Source: JBBQYD01 sp942493075
GTDB taxonomy: Bacteria > Verrucomicrobiota > Verrucomicrobiia > Limisphaerales > UBA8199
DNA length: 64,000 nucleotides
Reading direction: 5' to 3'
Assembly: GCA_942493075.1 (NCBI GenBank)
Contig: OW818681.1
Location: forward strand, 4,960,001-5,024,000
Under the pieces are notes generated by a model that saw only the letters and a program-made list of their open reading frames with translations, was not told the DNA's origin and searched no databases. Positions 17,699 through 27,700 of this stretch are shown piece by piece (position 1 is the first letter of the stretch; each line of letters opens with the position of its first letter). The position numbers were made by a program, and so were the translations under genes.

Positions 17699-19120
17699 TT
17701 AATCCACCAAATCTTTTTCGATCTGTTCGAGAGTTTTCCCCTTGGTCTCCGGCAGCTTGATTTTGATAAAGAAGAAGCCCGCTATACAGACACCCGCATA
17801 CAGCCAAAAGGTGCCGGCAGGTCCGAGCTTGGCATTGAGAATGGGAAATGTGTAAGTCAGGATGAAACAGGCGATCCAAAGGGAAGTAACGGCAACAGCC
17901 ATGGCCGCGCCGCGAATGCGGTTCGGGAAGATCTCGGAAATCACCACCCAAGTGACCGGCGCCAACGACATCGCATAGCAACCGATCGCCCCAAGGACCA
18001 ACAGCAGCATCGGCAGGCCTTTGACACCGTTGTAATAGCAGAAGCCCATCAGAATGTAGATGACTGCGAGAGCCGCTGAACCAAAGAGCATCAAAGGCCG
18101 GCGACCGCCTCTGTCCACCACGCCCAGGGCTACGAAAGTGAACATCAGGTTGACTGAACCGGTCCATGCGATGTTCTTCAAAACAGTGGAGATGTCATAA
18201 CCCGCTGCTTTGAATATCTCCTCGGCGTAGTTAAAAATGACATTGATGCCGCACCATTGCTGAAAGACGGCCAACCCAACGCCCAGCACCAGCACCTTCA
18301 TCATGCGGGGGGATAGCAACTCTTCGAAACGAACTCGCTGAGATTGTTCACTGGCGAGAGTGTTACTGATCTCGCCGAGGGCCGCATCGGCGTATCCGCG
18401 TCCGCCGAGCTTTTCAAGCACACTCCCTGCCTGATCAACTCGGCCCACTTTAGCCAGCCAGCGCGGGCTCTCGGGCACAAAAAACATGCCGAAAAAGAAA
18501 AGAGTGGAAGGCACGGCGGTTAGGCCGAACATCCAGCGCCAGCCGGTTTTTCCGAACCAGGAATCACGAATGAACTCGTCTGAGGCGCCAGCGGGCAACT
18601 CACGAACAAGGTACCAGTTGATGTATTGGGCCAGCAGAATGCCCACGACGATGGTCAGTTGGTTGATCGATACGAGCTTGCCTCGAATCTGCGCGGGGGC
18701 GACCTCCGCGATGTATAGAGGCGAAAGGTTGGAAGCCAGACCAATGGCCACACCGCCCAGCATTCGCCACGCGATGAAGATGTTGAAAGAGTTTGCCAGG
18801 CCATTGCCCACCGATGTGATCGCGAAAAGCAGTGCGGCGAAAATCAGGAGCCGTTTACGTCCGAAGCGATCGCTCAACATGCCTGCCACCAGCGCGCCAA
18901 CCAGACAGCCTATGAGAGCGCAGCTATTTGCCCAGCCGATCTGTGCCTCGCTGGTCAGATTGAAGTAGCGTTGGAAAAAAGGTTTTGCGCCACCGATAAC
19001 AACCCAATCCCAGCCGAATAGGAGGCCTCCCATCGCAGCGACGGAGGCGATCAACCAAACATAACCACGATGATAGTTGGCCTGGAGTGTTGAAGAGGGG
19101 GTTTGTGTTGAGGTAATCAT
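17699..19120 (-). CDS. MFS sugar porter
   Basis: This 473-aa, 12-helix protein belongs to the MFS sugar porter family (XylE/GalP/GLUT type). Family signatures are present: DRFGRKR between helices 2 and 3, PESPRWLAK in the central region, QQWCGINVIFNYAEEIF in helix 7, DRGGRRP, and PETKGKTLEQIE near the C-terminus. It would import a monosaccharide by proton symport. It lies between two GH2 genes of the locus, 6 bases after the upstream one, and is the only transporter of that operon, so it likely carries the released sugar, perhaps galactose, across the inner membrane. Confidence 0.95.
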   Translation of the reverse strand: MITSTQTPSSTLQANYHRGYVWLIASVAAMGGLLFGWDWVVIGGAKPFFQRYFNLTSEAQIGWANSCALIGCLVGALVAGMLSDRFGRKRLLIFAALLFAITSVGNGLANSFNIFIAWRMLGGVAIGLASNLSPLYIAEVAPAQIRGKLVSINQLTIVVGILLAQYINWYLVRELPAGASDEFIRDSWFGKTGWRWMFGLTAVPSTLFFFGMFFVPESPRWLAKVGRVDQAGSVLEKLGGRGYADAALGEISNTLASEQSQRVRFEELLSPRMMKVLVLGVGLAVFQQWCGINVIFNYAEEIFKAAGYDISTVLKNIAWTGSVNLMFTFVALGVVDRGGRRPLMLFGSAALAVIYILMGFCYYNGVKGLPMLLLVLGAIGCYAMSLAPVTWVVISEIFPNRIRGAAMAVAVTSLWIACFILTYTFPILNAKLGPAGTFWLYAGVCIAGFFFIKIKLPETKGKTLEQIEKDLVD

Positions 19121-19126
19121 AAGGGA

Positions 19127-22100
19127 TTATTTGCCGTCATTGAAACCGGGCACAATGCCGAGATCACGCACGTCCGTCTGGCCCTCGGTTACCAGCGGGA
19201 TAATCTCGGCAATCGCCGCGTTGCCTGACTTTCCCAGCTCAGTGTGAGCCGTGAGACGGAGAAGGCGCGCTTTGATGGGCTGCTCGAATTTCACGGTGTG
19301 TTGCTCAGTGTTATCAGGAAAACGGCTTTCTTTCACCCATTCTTTCCAAGTTTTGCCGTCCATGCTGACCTGCACCGAATATTCACCGATCCGGCCATTG
19401 CGCATGTCCTGTCGAGGGGTGTAGATAAAGCCTTCCAGAATCGTTTCCTGACGGAGATCGAGATCGAATCGCGCGGGCAGCGCCACTCCGTGATCCCAAT
19501 CGGTGTGCCAGAACGTTGTGGGGTCGCCGTCCACAGCCAGTTCCGGCTGGTAGCTCTCGCTGGAACTGCTCGCGGCAACCGAATAGCGAGCGTCAGAAGC
19601 CAGAGACTTAAGAACAGCCTCGCTCCAACTCACCGATGGCTTGAAGTCCGCGCTGTTCATATAGGCGAGAACACTGCGGCGCAGTTGGCGCGCGGCGATT
19701 CTCTTTTGCAGATCGCTCGTAATATCCAACGTGCAAACCAGCAGCCGTCCCTGACCTACTTTGACCTCGAATATTCCCGCGGGAAGCGCATTGCGATCAT
19801 ACTTATCCACGAAACGGAATGGCATGACCGGTTTCTCAGCAACGCCATCCAGATTGACGGCGTAGGACTTGCTCAGCAATTCCCACCATTGCCAATCGGT
19901 ATGCGTGCGCGTTGGGAAGGCGTTCCAAACAGGATGTGCGGAGTCGATGGTCGCCCCGAGAGTTCCTGGTTGATTCGGGAAATGGAGTGGACTCCAGAAT
20001 ACGGGGATAAATCGCCCATCTATCGGAGCTTTCAGAGCAGAGCGCGCAGGGAGCAGCAGGACTTTTTTGCCAACCCGCAACGATTGCAAAAGGGCTTCAT
20101 CAATGTTCTGGGAAATCACAATGCCGTCAGTCGCGGGTGTGGATTCCGTCGCTGGATAAACCCAAACATGCCAGTCGTTCACAATCTCTGTATCAGCAAT
20201 CCCGACCGTCAGCCTGAGCTCGGCGGCTGCTTCAACGCCGGACAAGGACTGTTTGATGCGACCGATCTGAATTCCGTTTCCAAGGGGCACAAAGGCCGGG
20301 TTGAATGAGCCCTTGCCAATGGTCCTTCGGCCATGCTCCAGCTTCCAGAAAACGGTCGCATTTGTTAGCGGCGCACGACCGAAGTGGGCCAACTCCACTC
20401 CGGCCTCGAAGCTCTCATTGTTATCAAACACGAACCTGGGCATGCGCACCAGCGCAACAGTCGGCCCGCAAAACCGGCGAAACTCTTCGGACTTGATCAG
20501 ACCTTTGCTATCCCAGAAGGCATCCAGCAATCCGACCGTGGCGGTGCTCTGCCCCGGAAAATCGTGCAGATCGAGCAGCGCAATACCAGCCTGATCCTTG
20601 GTCCGAAGCGCGCGCTCGATGTCTTCTTTATAAAGTAGTGCGGCTAGCTTCCCGGAGTCTCGCGTGTAGCACCCGGCCTCCCGGAGCCGGCCTTTTATTT
20701 CGAGATCAGCACGGATGGCTTCAAATCCCAGAGCCCTCAGAGGGCCCGGCTCATATTTCGGCAGCTCAGCAAGATTCGGAAACACGTTGTATTGTCCCAC
20801 CTCGTGGCTCACCAGAGGGATGCTCAAGCAGGCCAACCCGTCAGAGTAGTCGCTCTCTGTGTTGGGCTTTGTTTGGTTGAGGAAGCCTTGTCCACGAACC
20901 CAACCGCTCTTGGTTTCCATCGAGATGAAGTAGTCGTCCTGCGGCCCCGGCAAAAGCCCACGGGGAGCTCCTCCTTTGGCAAAAGAGTAAGACGTGCTGG
21001 TGAACAACAACCCCGGTGCGAGGGTGCGAAGATGGGCGACAAGAGCGTCCACATGGTTGAAGTCGCCAAGCAGCTCGTTGCCCATGCTGAACATGACCCA
21101 GGATGGATGATGCGCAAACTCGCGAATGATCCGTTCGCCTTCGGCACGGAAGAACGCATCAACATCCGGCAACTCACCCATCTTAAAGCTCCAGTTCGGC
21201 AGTTCGACCTGGATATAGATGCCTTCACGATCAGCCACTCTAAACGCCGCCTCGGGCGGACACCACGAGTGGAATCGCACATGGTTTAGACCATGATCCT
21301 TCATGGTCCTAAAGATCTTCTTCCACTTCCGATCATCCATTGCTGGGTGTGCAGTTTCGGGAAAGATGCAGCATTCCAAGGTGCCACGGAGAAATACTGG
21401 CTGTCCGTTCACCAGGATTTGCCGGCCACGGGTTGTGATCTCGCGCATCCCAAACATCTGATACTCGATCGATCTTTTGCCAGCTTCGGACAGTGAAGCT
21501 TTCAAACTGTACACCTTGGGGTTGAACTCGGACCACCGTTCAAACCTCTCTCCCATAGCATAGGTAAACGTCTGGGTGCTGGTTCCTGGAGGCAGTGCAA
21601 TTATCTTCCGGAGCGGCTTTGGGGCTCTTCCGGTAAAATTTTCGGGTTCAGCCTGCAGGACCAATTCAGTTTCCACCGGACGATCCTTCCCGTTGTGAGT
21701 GGTTACGGTGACCTGCAGGCTCGCCTGTTGCAGGTTTGGGACCGTCTTCAAATGCTCGATTCTCACGAGGCGGCGGGGCTCAAGCTCTATTCGTCCTACG
21801 ATACCGTTCCAGATCGTTTGGGTTTCCTCCGTGTAGGCGTGGCCGATGCCGATATCCAGCTTCTTCCGGTTATCAACCCGAATGGTGATTTGGTTCTCCC
21901 CCGGCTGCAGCGCTTCACCGATCTCATATCGGTGGGGTGTGCTTAAGCTATCCTGCATTCCGACCGGTTTCCCGTTGACCCATACGCGGGTCTCCCAAAT
22001 CACCCGCTCCAGGTTGAGCCGCACATCCTCTCCCTGCCAATCGGTTGGGATCTGGATTTCACGCTGATACCAGGCGGCCCCGATGTAAGAAAACTTCTGA

Positions 22101-22402
22101 TGGAGATGCTGAAGCGTGGTTTTATCCAGCTTCGGTTCCATGTTAAGGGGATTGCCTTTACGCGCGATCGCCGTAGTTGCTGGCAGCGATATCCTGTCGC
22201 TTAACCGGCCAGCCCACCATTGATTGGTTATTCCCTCATCCTTGGGATCGAGTTGGAACTGCCATTCTCCTTTTAAATCCAGGGTGGCTCCCTGCGATGC
22301 GGCACAGCCAATGAGCAATGAGCAGAGGCCCGTGAGAAGAACGACGTACTGTCTTGCAGCATGGAGGGCAGCTTGCCTCTGAGTGGGTTGTGTATAGATC
22401 AT
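19127..22402 (-). CDS. GH2-family glycoside hydrolase lipoprotein with C-terminal F5/8 domain
   Basis: The 1091-aa protein has a lipobox-like LLIGCAAS (C33) after a hydrophobic stretch. It has the GH2 order: sugar-binding domain (about 40-210), Ig-like domain (210-320), TIM barrel (320-620) with acid/base E443 in MGNELLGD and nucleophile E534 in VSHEVGQY, additional sandwich domains, and an F5/8-type C domain (about 955-1080). It is clearly paralogous to the N-terminal 1100 residues of the GH2-GH59 fusion: both share GTLEC-IFP-T-HP, the RFHSWCPP-AAF stretch and LLDLHDFPGQ. A duplication inside the operon is likely. Activity could be beta-galactosidase, beta-glucuronidase or a related exo-hydrolase. 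It overlaps nothing but sits 4 bases from the GH30 gene and 6 from the MFS gene. Confidence 0.9.
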   Translation of the reverse strand: MIYTQPTQRQAALHAARQYVVLLTGLCSLLIGCAASQGATLDLKGEWQFQLDPKDEGITNQWWAGRLSDRISLPATTAIARKGNPLNMEPKLDKTTLQHLHQKFSYIGAAWYQREIQIPTDWQGEDVRLNLERVIWETRVWVNGKPVGMQDSLSTPHRYEIGEALQPGENQITIRVDNRKKLDIGIGHAYTEETQTIWNGIVGRIELEPRRLVRIEHLKTVPNLQQASLQVTVTTHNGKDRPVETELVLQAEPENFTGRAPKPLRKIIALPPGTSTQTFTYAMGERFERWSEFNPKVYSLKASLSEAGKRSIEYQMFGMREITTRGRQILVNGQPVFLRGTLECCIFPETAHPAMDDRKWKKIFRTMKDHGLNHVRFHSWCPPEAAFRVADREGIYIQVELPNWSFKMGELPDVDAFFRAEGERIIREFAHHPSWVMFSMGNELLGDFNHVDALVAHLRTLAPGLLFTSTSYSFAKGGAPRGLLPGPQDDYFISMETKSGWVRGQGFLNQTKPNTESDYSDGLACLSIPLVSHEVGQYNVFPNLAELPKYEPGPLRALGFEAIRADLEIKGRLREAGCYTRDSGKLAALLYKEDIERALRTKDQAGIALLDLHDFPGQSTATVGLLDAFWDSKGLIKSEEFRRFCGPTVALVRMPRFVFDNNESFEAGVELAHFGRAPLTNATVFWKLEHGRRTIGKGSFNPAFVPLGNGIQIGRIKQSLSGVEAAAELRLTVGIADTEIVNDWHVWVYPATESTPATDGIVISQNIDEALLQSLRVGKKVLLLPARSALKAPIDGRFIPVFWSPLHFPNQPGTLGATIDSAHPVWNAFPTRTHTDWQWWELLSKSYAVNLDGVAEKPVMPFRFVDKYDRNALPAGIFEVKVGQGRLLVCTLDITSDLQKRIAARQLRRSVLAYMNSADFKPSVSWSEAVLKSLASDARYSVAASSSSESYQPELAVDGDPTTFWHTDWDHGVALPARFDLDLRQETILEGFIYTPRQDMRNGRIGEYSVQVSMDGKTWKEWVKESRFPDNTEQHTVKFEQPIKARLLRLTAHTELGKSGNAAIAEIIPLVTEGQTDVRDLGIVPGFNDGK

Positions 22403-22406
22403 GGGT

Positions 22407-24752
22407 TCAGGAGTTGCTCTTTTTGGGCTTTGTCTCGCGGGTCAACCGCTGGATTTCTATCGCCCATGTGCGGGCCATGCGCCGGTATCCTTCAGCATTG
22501 GGATGGTTGTAACCGTTGGAGTACAGAGCCGGATCACCAGTGCAACCGCCCTGCTCCGTCAGAAAGTTCGCGCATTGATCAACTGTTGAGATCCGCATGC
22601 CTCGCGCTGCGCACTCAGGCACCAGCGAATCCCGAATAAACTGATTCAGATCCAGAATCGCAGGTGTCGGTCGGGTATAGGGAATGGTCTGAGCGACTAT
22701 CAGATGGGTGCCCGGAGAGGCCGCGGCCATTGTATCGGCAACCTTCCGCAGATTGCTTTTTGCGTGTTCAGGGGCGTTCGTCGCACCAGCAGGGATGTCA
22801 TTGATTCCAATCATCAGCAGCACGAAGTCGGGACGATTCGTCCGAACCCAGCCTCCGACATGTTCGGCGACGAAAGCCGTGGCCTTCGCGCCATAACCTT
22901 CGTGACAATCCTGTCCAAGCAAACGAAGGTCGGGTGCTGGTGAGTTGGTTGGGACTTTCCAAAGTCCATTCCATGGCTCGCGCGAACTGCCGACGAACTG
23001 CATAGGAATGCCGGCATCCTTCAGCAGTTTGAACAGCTCTGCCCGATAGCCGAACTCAAAGGGAACTGCCCACCGGGGATTGTCAGTATAGCCGACAGTG
23101 ATCGAGTCACCGATCGGCAGTACGCGAATCGGCATGGGTGATAGGGGAGAGTTCCTTTCCACATCAGCAACTAGTGTCACCACGGAGCGGCTCGGGATGT
23201 TAAACGCTTCTCCGTCAAAAAACCTGGGCCTGGGGGAAAGATTGTCCGAGGCCGCAGCAGAGGTGACCCAGGGGGTCCAGGTGGAGATTCTTTGACCCGG
23301 AGATAGGCCGCCTAACGCTGGATTAACGAGATGATTGGTAGCTGAGTGATTTACGAAAACCAGGGCCGCTGAGTTGGTTTGGGGTTCAACGAATGCGGCC
23401 CCCATTAAACCAAACACGTCCTCAAATCCCGGCATTTCCACCCGGCGCCAGCCGGGCCGAACAAACCGGCTGAATTGACCAAAAGCCCAGAGCGTTTTGG
23501 AGCAATAGATCGATTCAGGATCACCCGGCTTCCAGTAGTCCGTATAGAGCAGGCCATCCTTGTAGTCTGCCTGGGAAATGGCGAGCCACCAATGCCAGGC
23601 ACCGGCATTTGCCAGAACCAGATCGGCCCAGATAACACGCGCTACATCCAGGGCCGTATCGATGCCGAGGTCTCGCCCCCGTCCTCCGGGACCCATCACG
23701 CAGTACTCCGTTTGCCAGAAATCCCAGTGAGAATGCTTGGAAAAAGCGTTCTTCAATTCCCGCCTGACTGCCACGAGATCGTTTGCAGGATCGTCCGTGA
23801 AGTAGGAATGACCGGTGAGGTGACGAGAAACAATATTCGTCAAGCTCGCTAGGCTATTCAGGTAATTGCCGTAAGCAGATTGATACGTCGTGCTGATGTC
23901 TCCGCGCAGCTCGTAGAGACCGCGCAAGTCTCCTGATTCGGCGAGCACGATTTCGGTGGACAGAGACCGAGTGTCCAATTCCTGCCGGAGTGCGTGAGAC
24001 AGGGCAATAACGTCGGTGTTTGAATATCGGCTGCCCTCCTGAGAATTGCCGTTCCATTCCCATTGCGGTTCATTTACCGGGAAAACGTAGTCAAACTCGA
24101 TGCGTTCGGAAGCCACGGGGTTGGTTCGGAAATGGGCGAGCACGTCTGCGATCGATTGGGCAAACGCCTGTTCATTCCCGGGTTTTAGATTCGATGATCC
24201 CAAGCCCGGTGTGCAGTAAACGTTCCCGTTGCGTGTGAAGTTGGTGTATGGACTGTAGGCCATCGCCAGGAAACGGTCCACGCCCCGTGACTTTGCAGCA
24301 CTCAGAAACCAGCGCTGGCCGGCCTGGCGGTCCCAGTCGTACTGATTTGAACCCACGTTGAACCCATTGCCAGTTCGCCAAAACTGCCAGTTGTTTCCCG
24401 GGGAAACCGTCGGATCGAATCCTCCCATCAGGTTGAACCGCCATGCGGAAAGACCAATTCCCCGGTTCGTGGTGAACAAAAGGTCTGCCACCTGGTTCCG
24501 ATTGGACTCGGACCAGAGACCGACGTGCTGCATCGACCAGGCATCTGAAGCGGAGAAATGGTCGATGATCTGAGCTTGAGCGGATAAATCTGCGACGGCT
24601 TCAAGCCCTCGTTGAGATGGACGCGTACCCAACCGGGAACAACCCGTAATGCTCAGACCAACCAGGAGGCCAGTCAAAAGCCACGCCGCCCAACTCATCC
24701 CGTGTTGTTGGCACGAGTGTGGATCAAGGGGCCGTAACATTGAGGAAGGCAT
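22407..24752 (-). CDS. Lipoprotein fusion: GH30-like hydrolase + SGNH/GDSL esterase
   Basis: Starting at ATG 24752 the protein has 781 aa with a lipobox (LSITGC, C38). Residues 60-530 are a GH30-type barrel plus beta-sandwich (COG5520 type): WRFNLMGGFD, acid/base E228 in PVNEPQWEW and nucleophile E349 in FWQTEYCV. Residues 540-770 are an SGNH hydrolase: GDSITVGY (S550), GIND (N651) and NHPNAEGY (H750). The frame is open to 24977 but that part overlaps the upstream gene and has no fold, so the later ATG is chosen. GH30 enzymes cut beta-1,6-galactan, xylan, beta-glucan or glucuronoxylan; the SGNH part probably removes acetyl or other esters from the same polymer. Subfamily not assignable by eye. 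Confidence 0.84.
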   Translation of the reverse strand: MPSSMLRPLDPHSCQQHGMSWAAWLLTGLLVGLSITGCSRLGTRPSQRGLEAVADLSAQAQIIDHFSASDAWSMQHVGLWSESNRNQVADLLFTTNRGIGLSAWRFNLMGGFDPTVSPGNNWQFWRTGNGFNVGSNQYDWDRQAGQRWFLSAAKSRGVDRFLAMAYSPYTNFTRNGNVYCTPGLGSSNLKPGNEQAFAQSIADVLAHFRTNPVASERIEFDYVFPVNEPQWEWNGNSQEGSRYSNTDVIALSHALRQELDTRSLSTEIVLAESGDLRGLYELRGDISTTYQSAYGNYLNSLASLTNIVSRHLTGHSYFTDDPANDLVAVRRELKNAFSKHSHWDFWQTEYCVMGPGGRGRDLGIDTALDVARVIWADLVLANAGAWHWWLAISQADYKDGLLYTDYWKPGDPESIYCSKTLWAFGQFSRFVRPGWRRVEMPGFEDVFGLMGAAFVEPQTNSAALVFVNHSATNHLVNPALGGLSPGQRISTWTPWVTSAAASDNLSPRPRFFDGEAFNIPSRSVVTLVADVERNSPLSPMPIRVLPIGDSITVGYTDNPRWAVPFEFGYRAELFKLLKDAGIPMQFVGSSREPWNGLWKVPTNSPAPDLRLLGQDCHEGYGAKATAFVAEHVGGWVRTNRPDFVLLMIGINDIPAGATNAPEHAKSNLRKVADTMAAASPGTHLIVAQTIPYTRPTPAILDLNQFIRDSLVPECAARGMRISTVDQCANFLTEQGGCTGDPALYSNGYNHPNAEGYRRMARTWAIEIQRLTRETKPKKSNS

Positions 24753-24796
24753 TCTGTCAGATTCGATTGGTTTGATAAACCTCCACGCTAAGATCC

Positions 24797-27700
24797 TCAG
24801 GATGCGGTTTCCGGTTCGGGACTCGTTTTTGAATGCAAATCCACACGACCGCCGTTGAGCGGTTTCAAGGAAGGTGCCGGACATCTGCCATTTCCGTCGG
24901 AGGCTTTGGAAGGAACCATTACCGGGCAATGATCCTGGACCGAGGATTTGTGAGGAACACCATCTGGTTCCCGCCATAGGTCTGCGGCCACCGCATGGTT
25001 TGGATCGCGTGTCAGGGCCCGACTAAGGCAACCGCGAGCAGCCTCATCCTCGCCCAAACCCAAATGGGCTTGTGCCTGCAGAATCAAGGCCGTCGTCTGC
25101 TGACGGAACTGCAAGTCATCATTAAACAGCAGCATGGTAGGCAACGAGGTTGCGAAGTAGTCGATTCGAGCTGGTGCGGAGGCCAGGTTAGTGGCGTAGG
25201 TCGCGAGGTCCACCAGTAGCTGGCGGGCCTCCGCGGTTTGTCCCAGCTTCGCGCGGGATAAAGCGGAGTAATAGGTCATCTCGCTAAACGCGCGCACGCT
25301 CATCTCCTGGAAATCGCCTTTGGAATTAGCGGCGGCGAGCCAGTGCCCCCGGGCCTTTTCTTCATGTCCAAGCTCCGCCAACGTGCAGCCGCACCAGTAA
25401 TGGACGTCACTCGGGTTGGCAAGCAAATGCCGGGCTTCACCCAGGTTCTCCGGTGCCCTTAACGCCGCTTGGAAGTGTTCCCATGCGACACCCGGTTCGT
25501 GGTTCCTAAGCGCGCATTTTCCGAGCATTAGGTGGGAGCGAACCCACTGTCCATGAGGACCGCCTTCTCCGCCCTCCCAGGGCTGGAACTTGCGCGAGCG
25601 TACAAGAGCCAGGGCTTTCGCATGCGCACCGGTCTGATTGTACAAGGCGCAGAGTTCCACGCTCAAGTCGTCGCGTTTCTGCACGAGTTCGTGGTGTTTT
25701 TCCAACTCTGACAGACGGTTCTCCGGGCTTTCCCCCAGACGTTTCCACAACTGGTCCCTCTCATAAACGAGGCGGGCATCGCGTGGATTGGCCTTGATTG
25801 CCCGATCGTACGCCGCCCGGGCTCTTGCCGGGTCATGGCGCACGTTGAAATAGCCGATTCCCAGGTTCCGCCAAACCACCGAAAAATCTGAATCAAGCTC
25901 AGCGCTTCGCTCCCACAGGGTTATGGCTTCGCCGTAACGCTGCCTATCGTAGAACAGGTTTCCAAGGTAATAGGGAGCTGAAGCATCTTCCGGCTGAATG
26001 CTCATCGCCAGTTCGAGTATCGCAATGTCCTCCAGGCGAGCCGGGAAGCAGTAATCCCGCGGAAGCGCGGCTGCTTTGCGGAATTGGATTGAAGCTTGCT
26101 TGTGGCGTCCGAGTTGTTTTTCCAGCCAGCCACGCGTGTAGTGAACCATCGGCCTGGCGCCCCAACTCTGATCAGGCAGGTCTCCAATGGCAAACTCGTC
26201 GTACTGCAGCACGCTGATCGCCTCGCTCCAAAAGCCAGCGCGAGCGTAATCATGAGCAAGGTCGAGCCGAGTCTGAAGATCGCATTCCAGCGGTTCACCC
26301 ATCAGGTGCCGAGTCCACCAATCCAGCGGATCGGTGGCGCGGTTCCTCTTCAGCAATCCATCGGCAGCGTTCCGATCACCGGCACGCCTTAAGACAAGTG
26401 CCCAAAGATTCAAAAGTCGATGATTCTCACCGCCACGCCGGGCTGATTGCTCGCAATGGCCGAGTGCCGTCTTCCAATCACCTCGCGCACAATCGATTTC
26501 CGCGAGCGCATGGTAAGCAGGCCCCGCCCAAGCCTGGTTCCATGTTGATTTGTAGAGGGCATCATACGCTTCCTTGTCGCGCCTCAGGTATCGAAGGCAC
26601 AGCCCCAGGTAATAGTAGGGCTCCCCGTCATACGCGTTGGCATTCCGGCGCGTGAGCCGATCTATGGCTTTGTGAAAATAAGCCTCGGCTTCGTGGAACT
26701 CGCCCCGCTTGAAATGCCATCTTCCCATACCCAGATTGCAGCGGGCGTCGTCCGGATCACGGCGCAGTGCCTCCCGCCAATATAGAGTTGGGCAACGGGT
26801 GGCATGCCGGTACTGTTCAAGATGCAACCCGGTCACGAACAACTCGTCCGCACTCGAAATCTCACTGGGTGCCGGCGGCTCGGTGGCCGCTGAAGGAACC
26901 GCTTTCTGTTCGCGAGCCTTGCGTTGATAGGAAATGATCTCCCGCCGTTCGCTGTCCGTTATGCGCACTTGCAGATCGTGTTCAGCAAAACGGCGAGAGA
27001 TCTTAATCTGTTCAATCAATGGCTGTCCCGGAACCAGCTTGCAGCGTTTCGCAAACACGGGCTCCCCCCTCACGAGCAACTGGACCTTCGCGCCATCGAG
27101 AGGGCGGGTCACGGCCACCCCGAGCCGCACTCCCGTCTTTTCACCTAAAGACAGACTGATAGCCGCGTCCAAGTTTGCGTGCTGCGCGGGCCCAATTTTC
27201 TGGATGGGATACCAGTATTGGCTCCAGGTTCTGACCTCGCCGGGCTGGAGAAAACTGAAATCGGGCTGATTGTCCGTATATACCCCCGCCATTATCTCGA
27301 TGTAAGGCGCGAATTCACCGTTCTGATCCCTGTCTGTCAGGTTCCGATCCCAGGCATAACCGAACTCGTGGTTGCCCCAGGTCCACTGCTTCTTGCCTGG
27401 CGAAATATGATGGTTTGCCACATGCACGATGCCTTCCTGGGCCTTGAAGTCATAACCGCCAAAGAAGTCTTCCTGGCTGCCCATGCACATGTAACTGCAC
27501 GGAGTGGGGATATTCGCGTAAAAGGAGAGGTCGTTGGGAGCATAGTCGGGCATGCCGGGCGTTCTTTCCTTGCGGCAATGCGGCGGAACGAACTGGGCTG
27601 GAATCTCAGCCTCCGGGACCCCATTGCGACCGCGCTCGCCATAGTCAACACCGTAGTAGGAACGCTGAGCCAGCGGGTACTCTGTCATCGATCGCCGTGC

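Noticed and set aside
17646..18167. Upstream extension of the GH2-GH59 reading frame (174 extra codons)
   Set aside because: It overlaps the MFS porter gene in another frame, is Ser/Arg/His-rich without protein features, and a signal peptide begins at ATG 17645.
24753..24977. Upstream extension of the GH30-SGNH gene
   Set aside because: It overlaps the DUF5107-TPR gene and lies before a lipoprotein signal that must be N-terminal.
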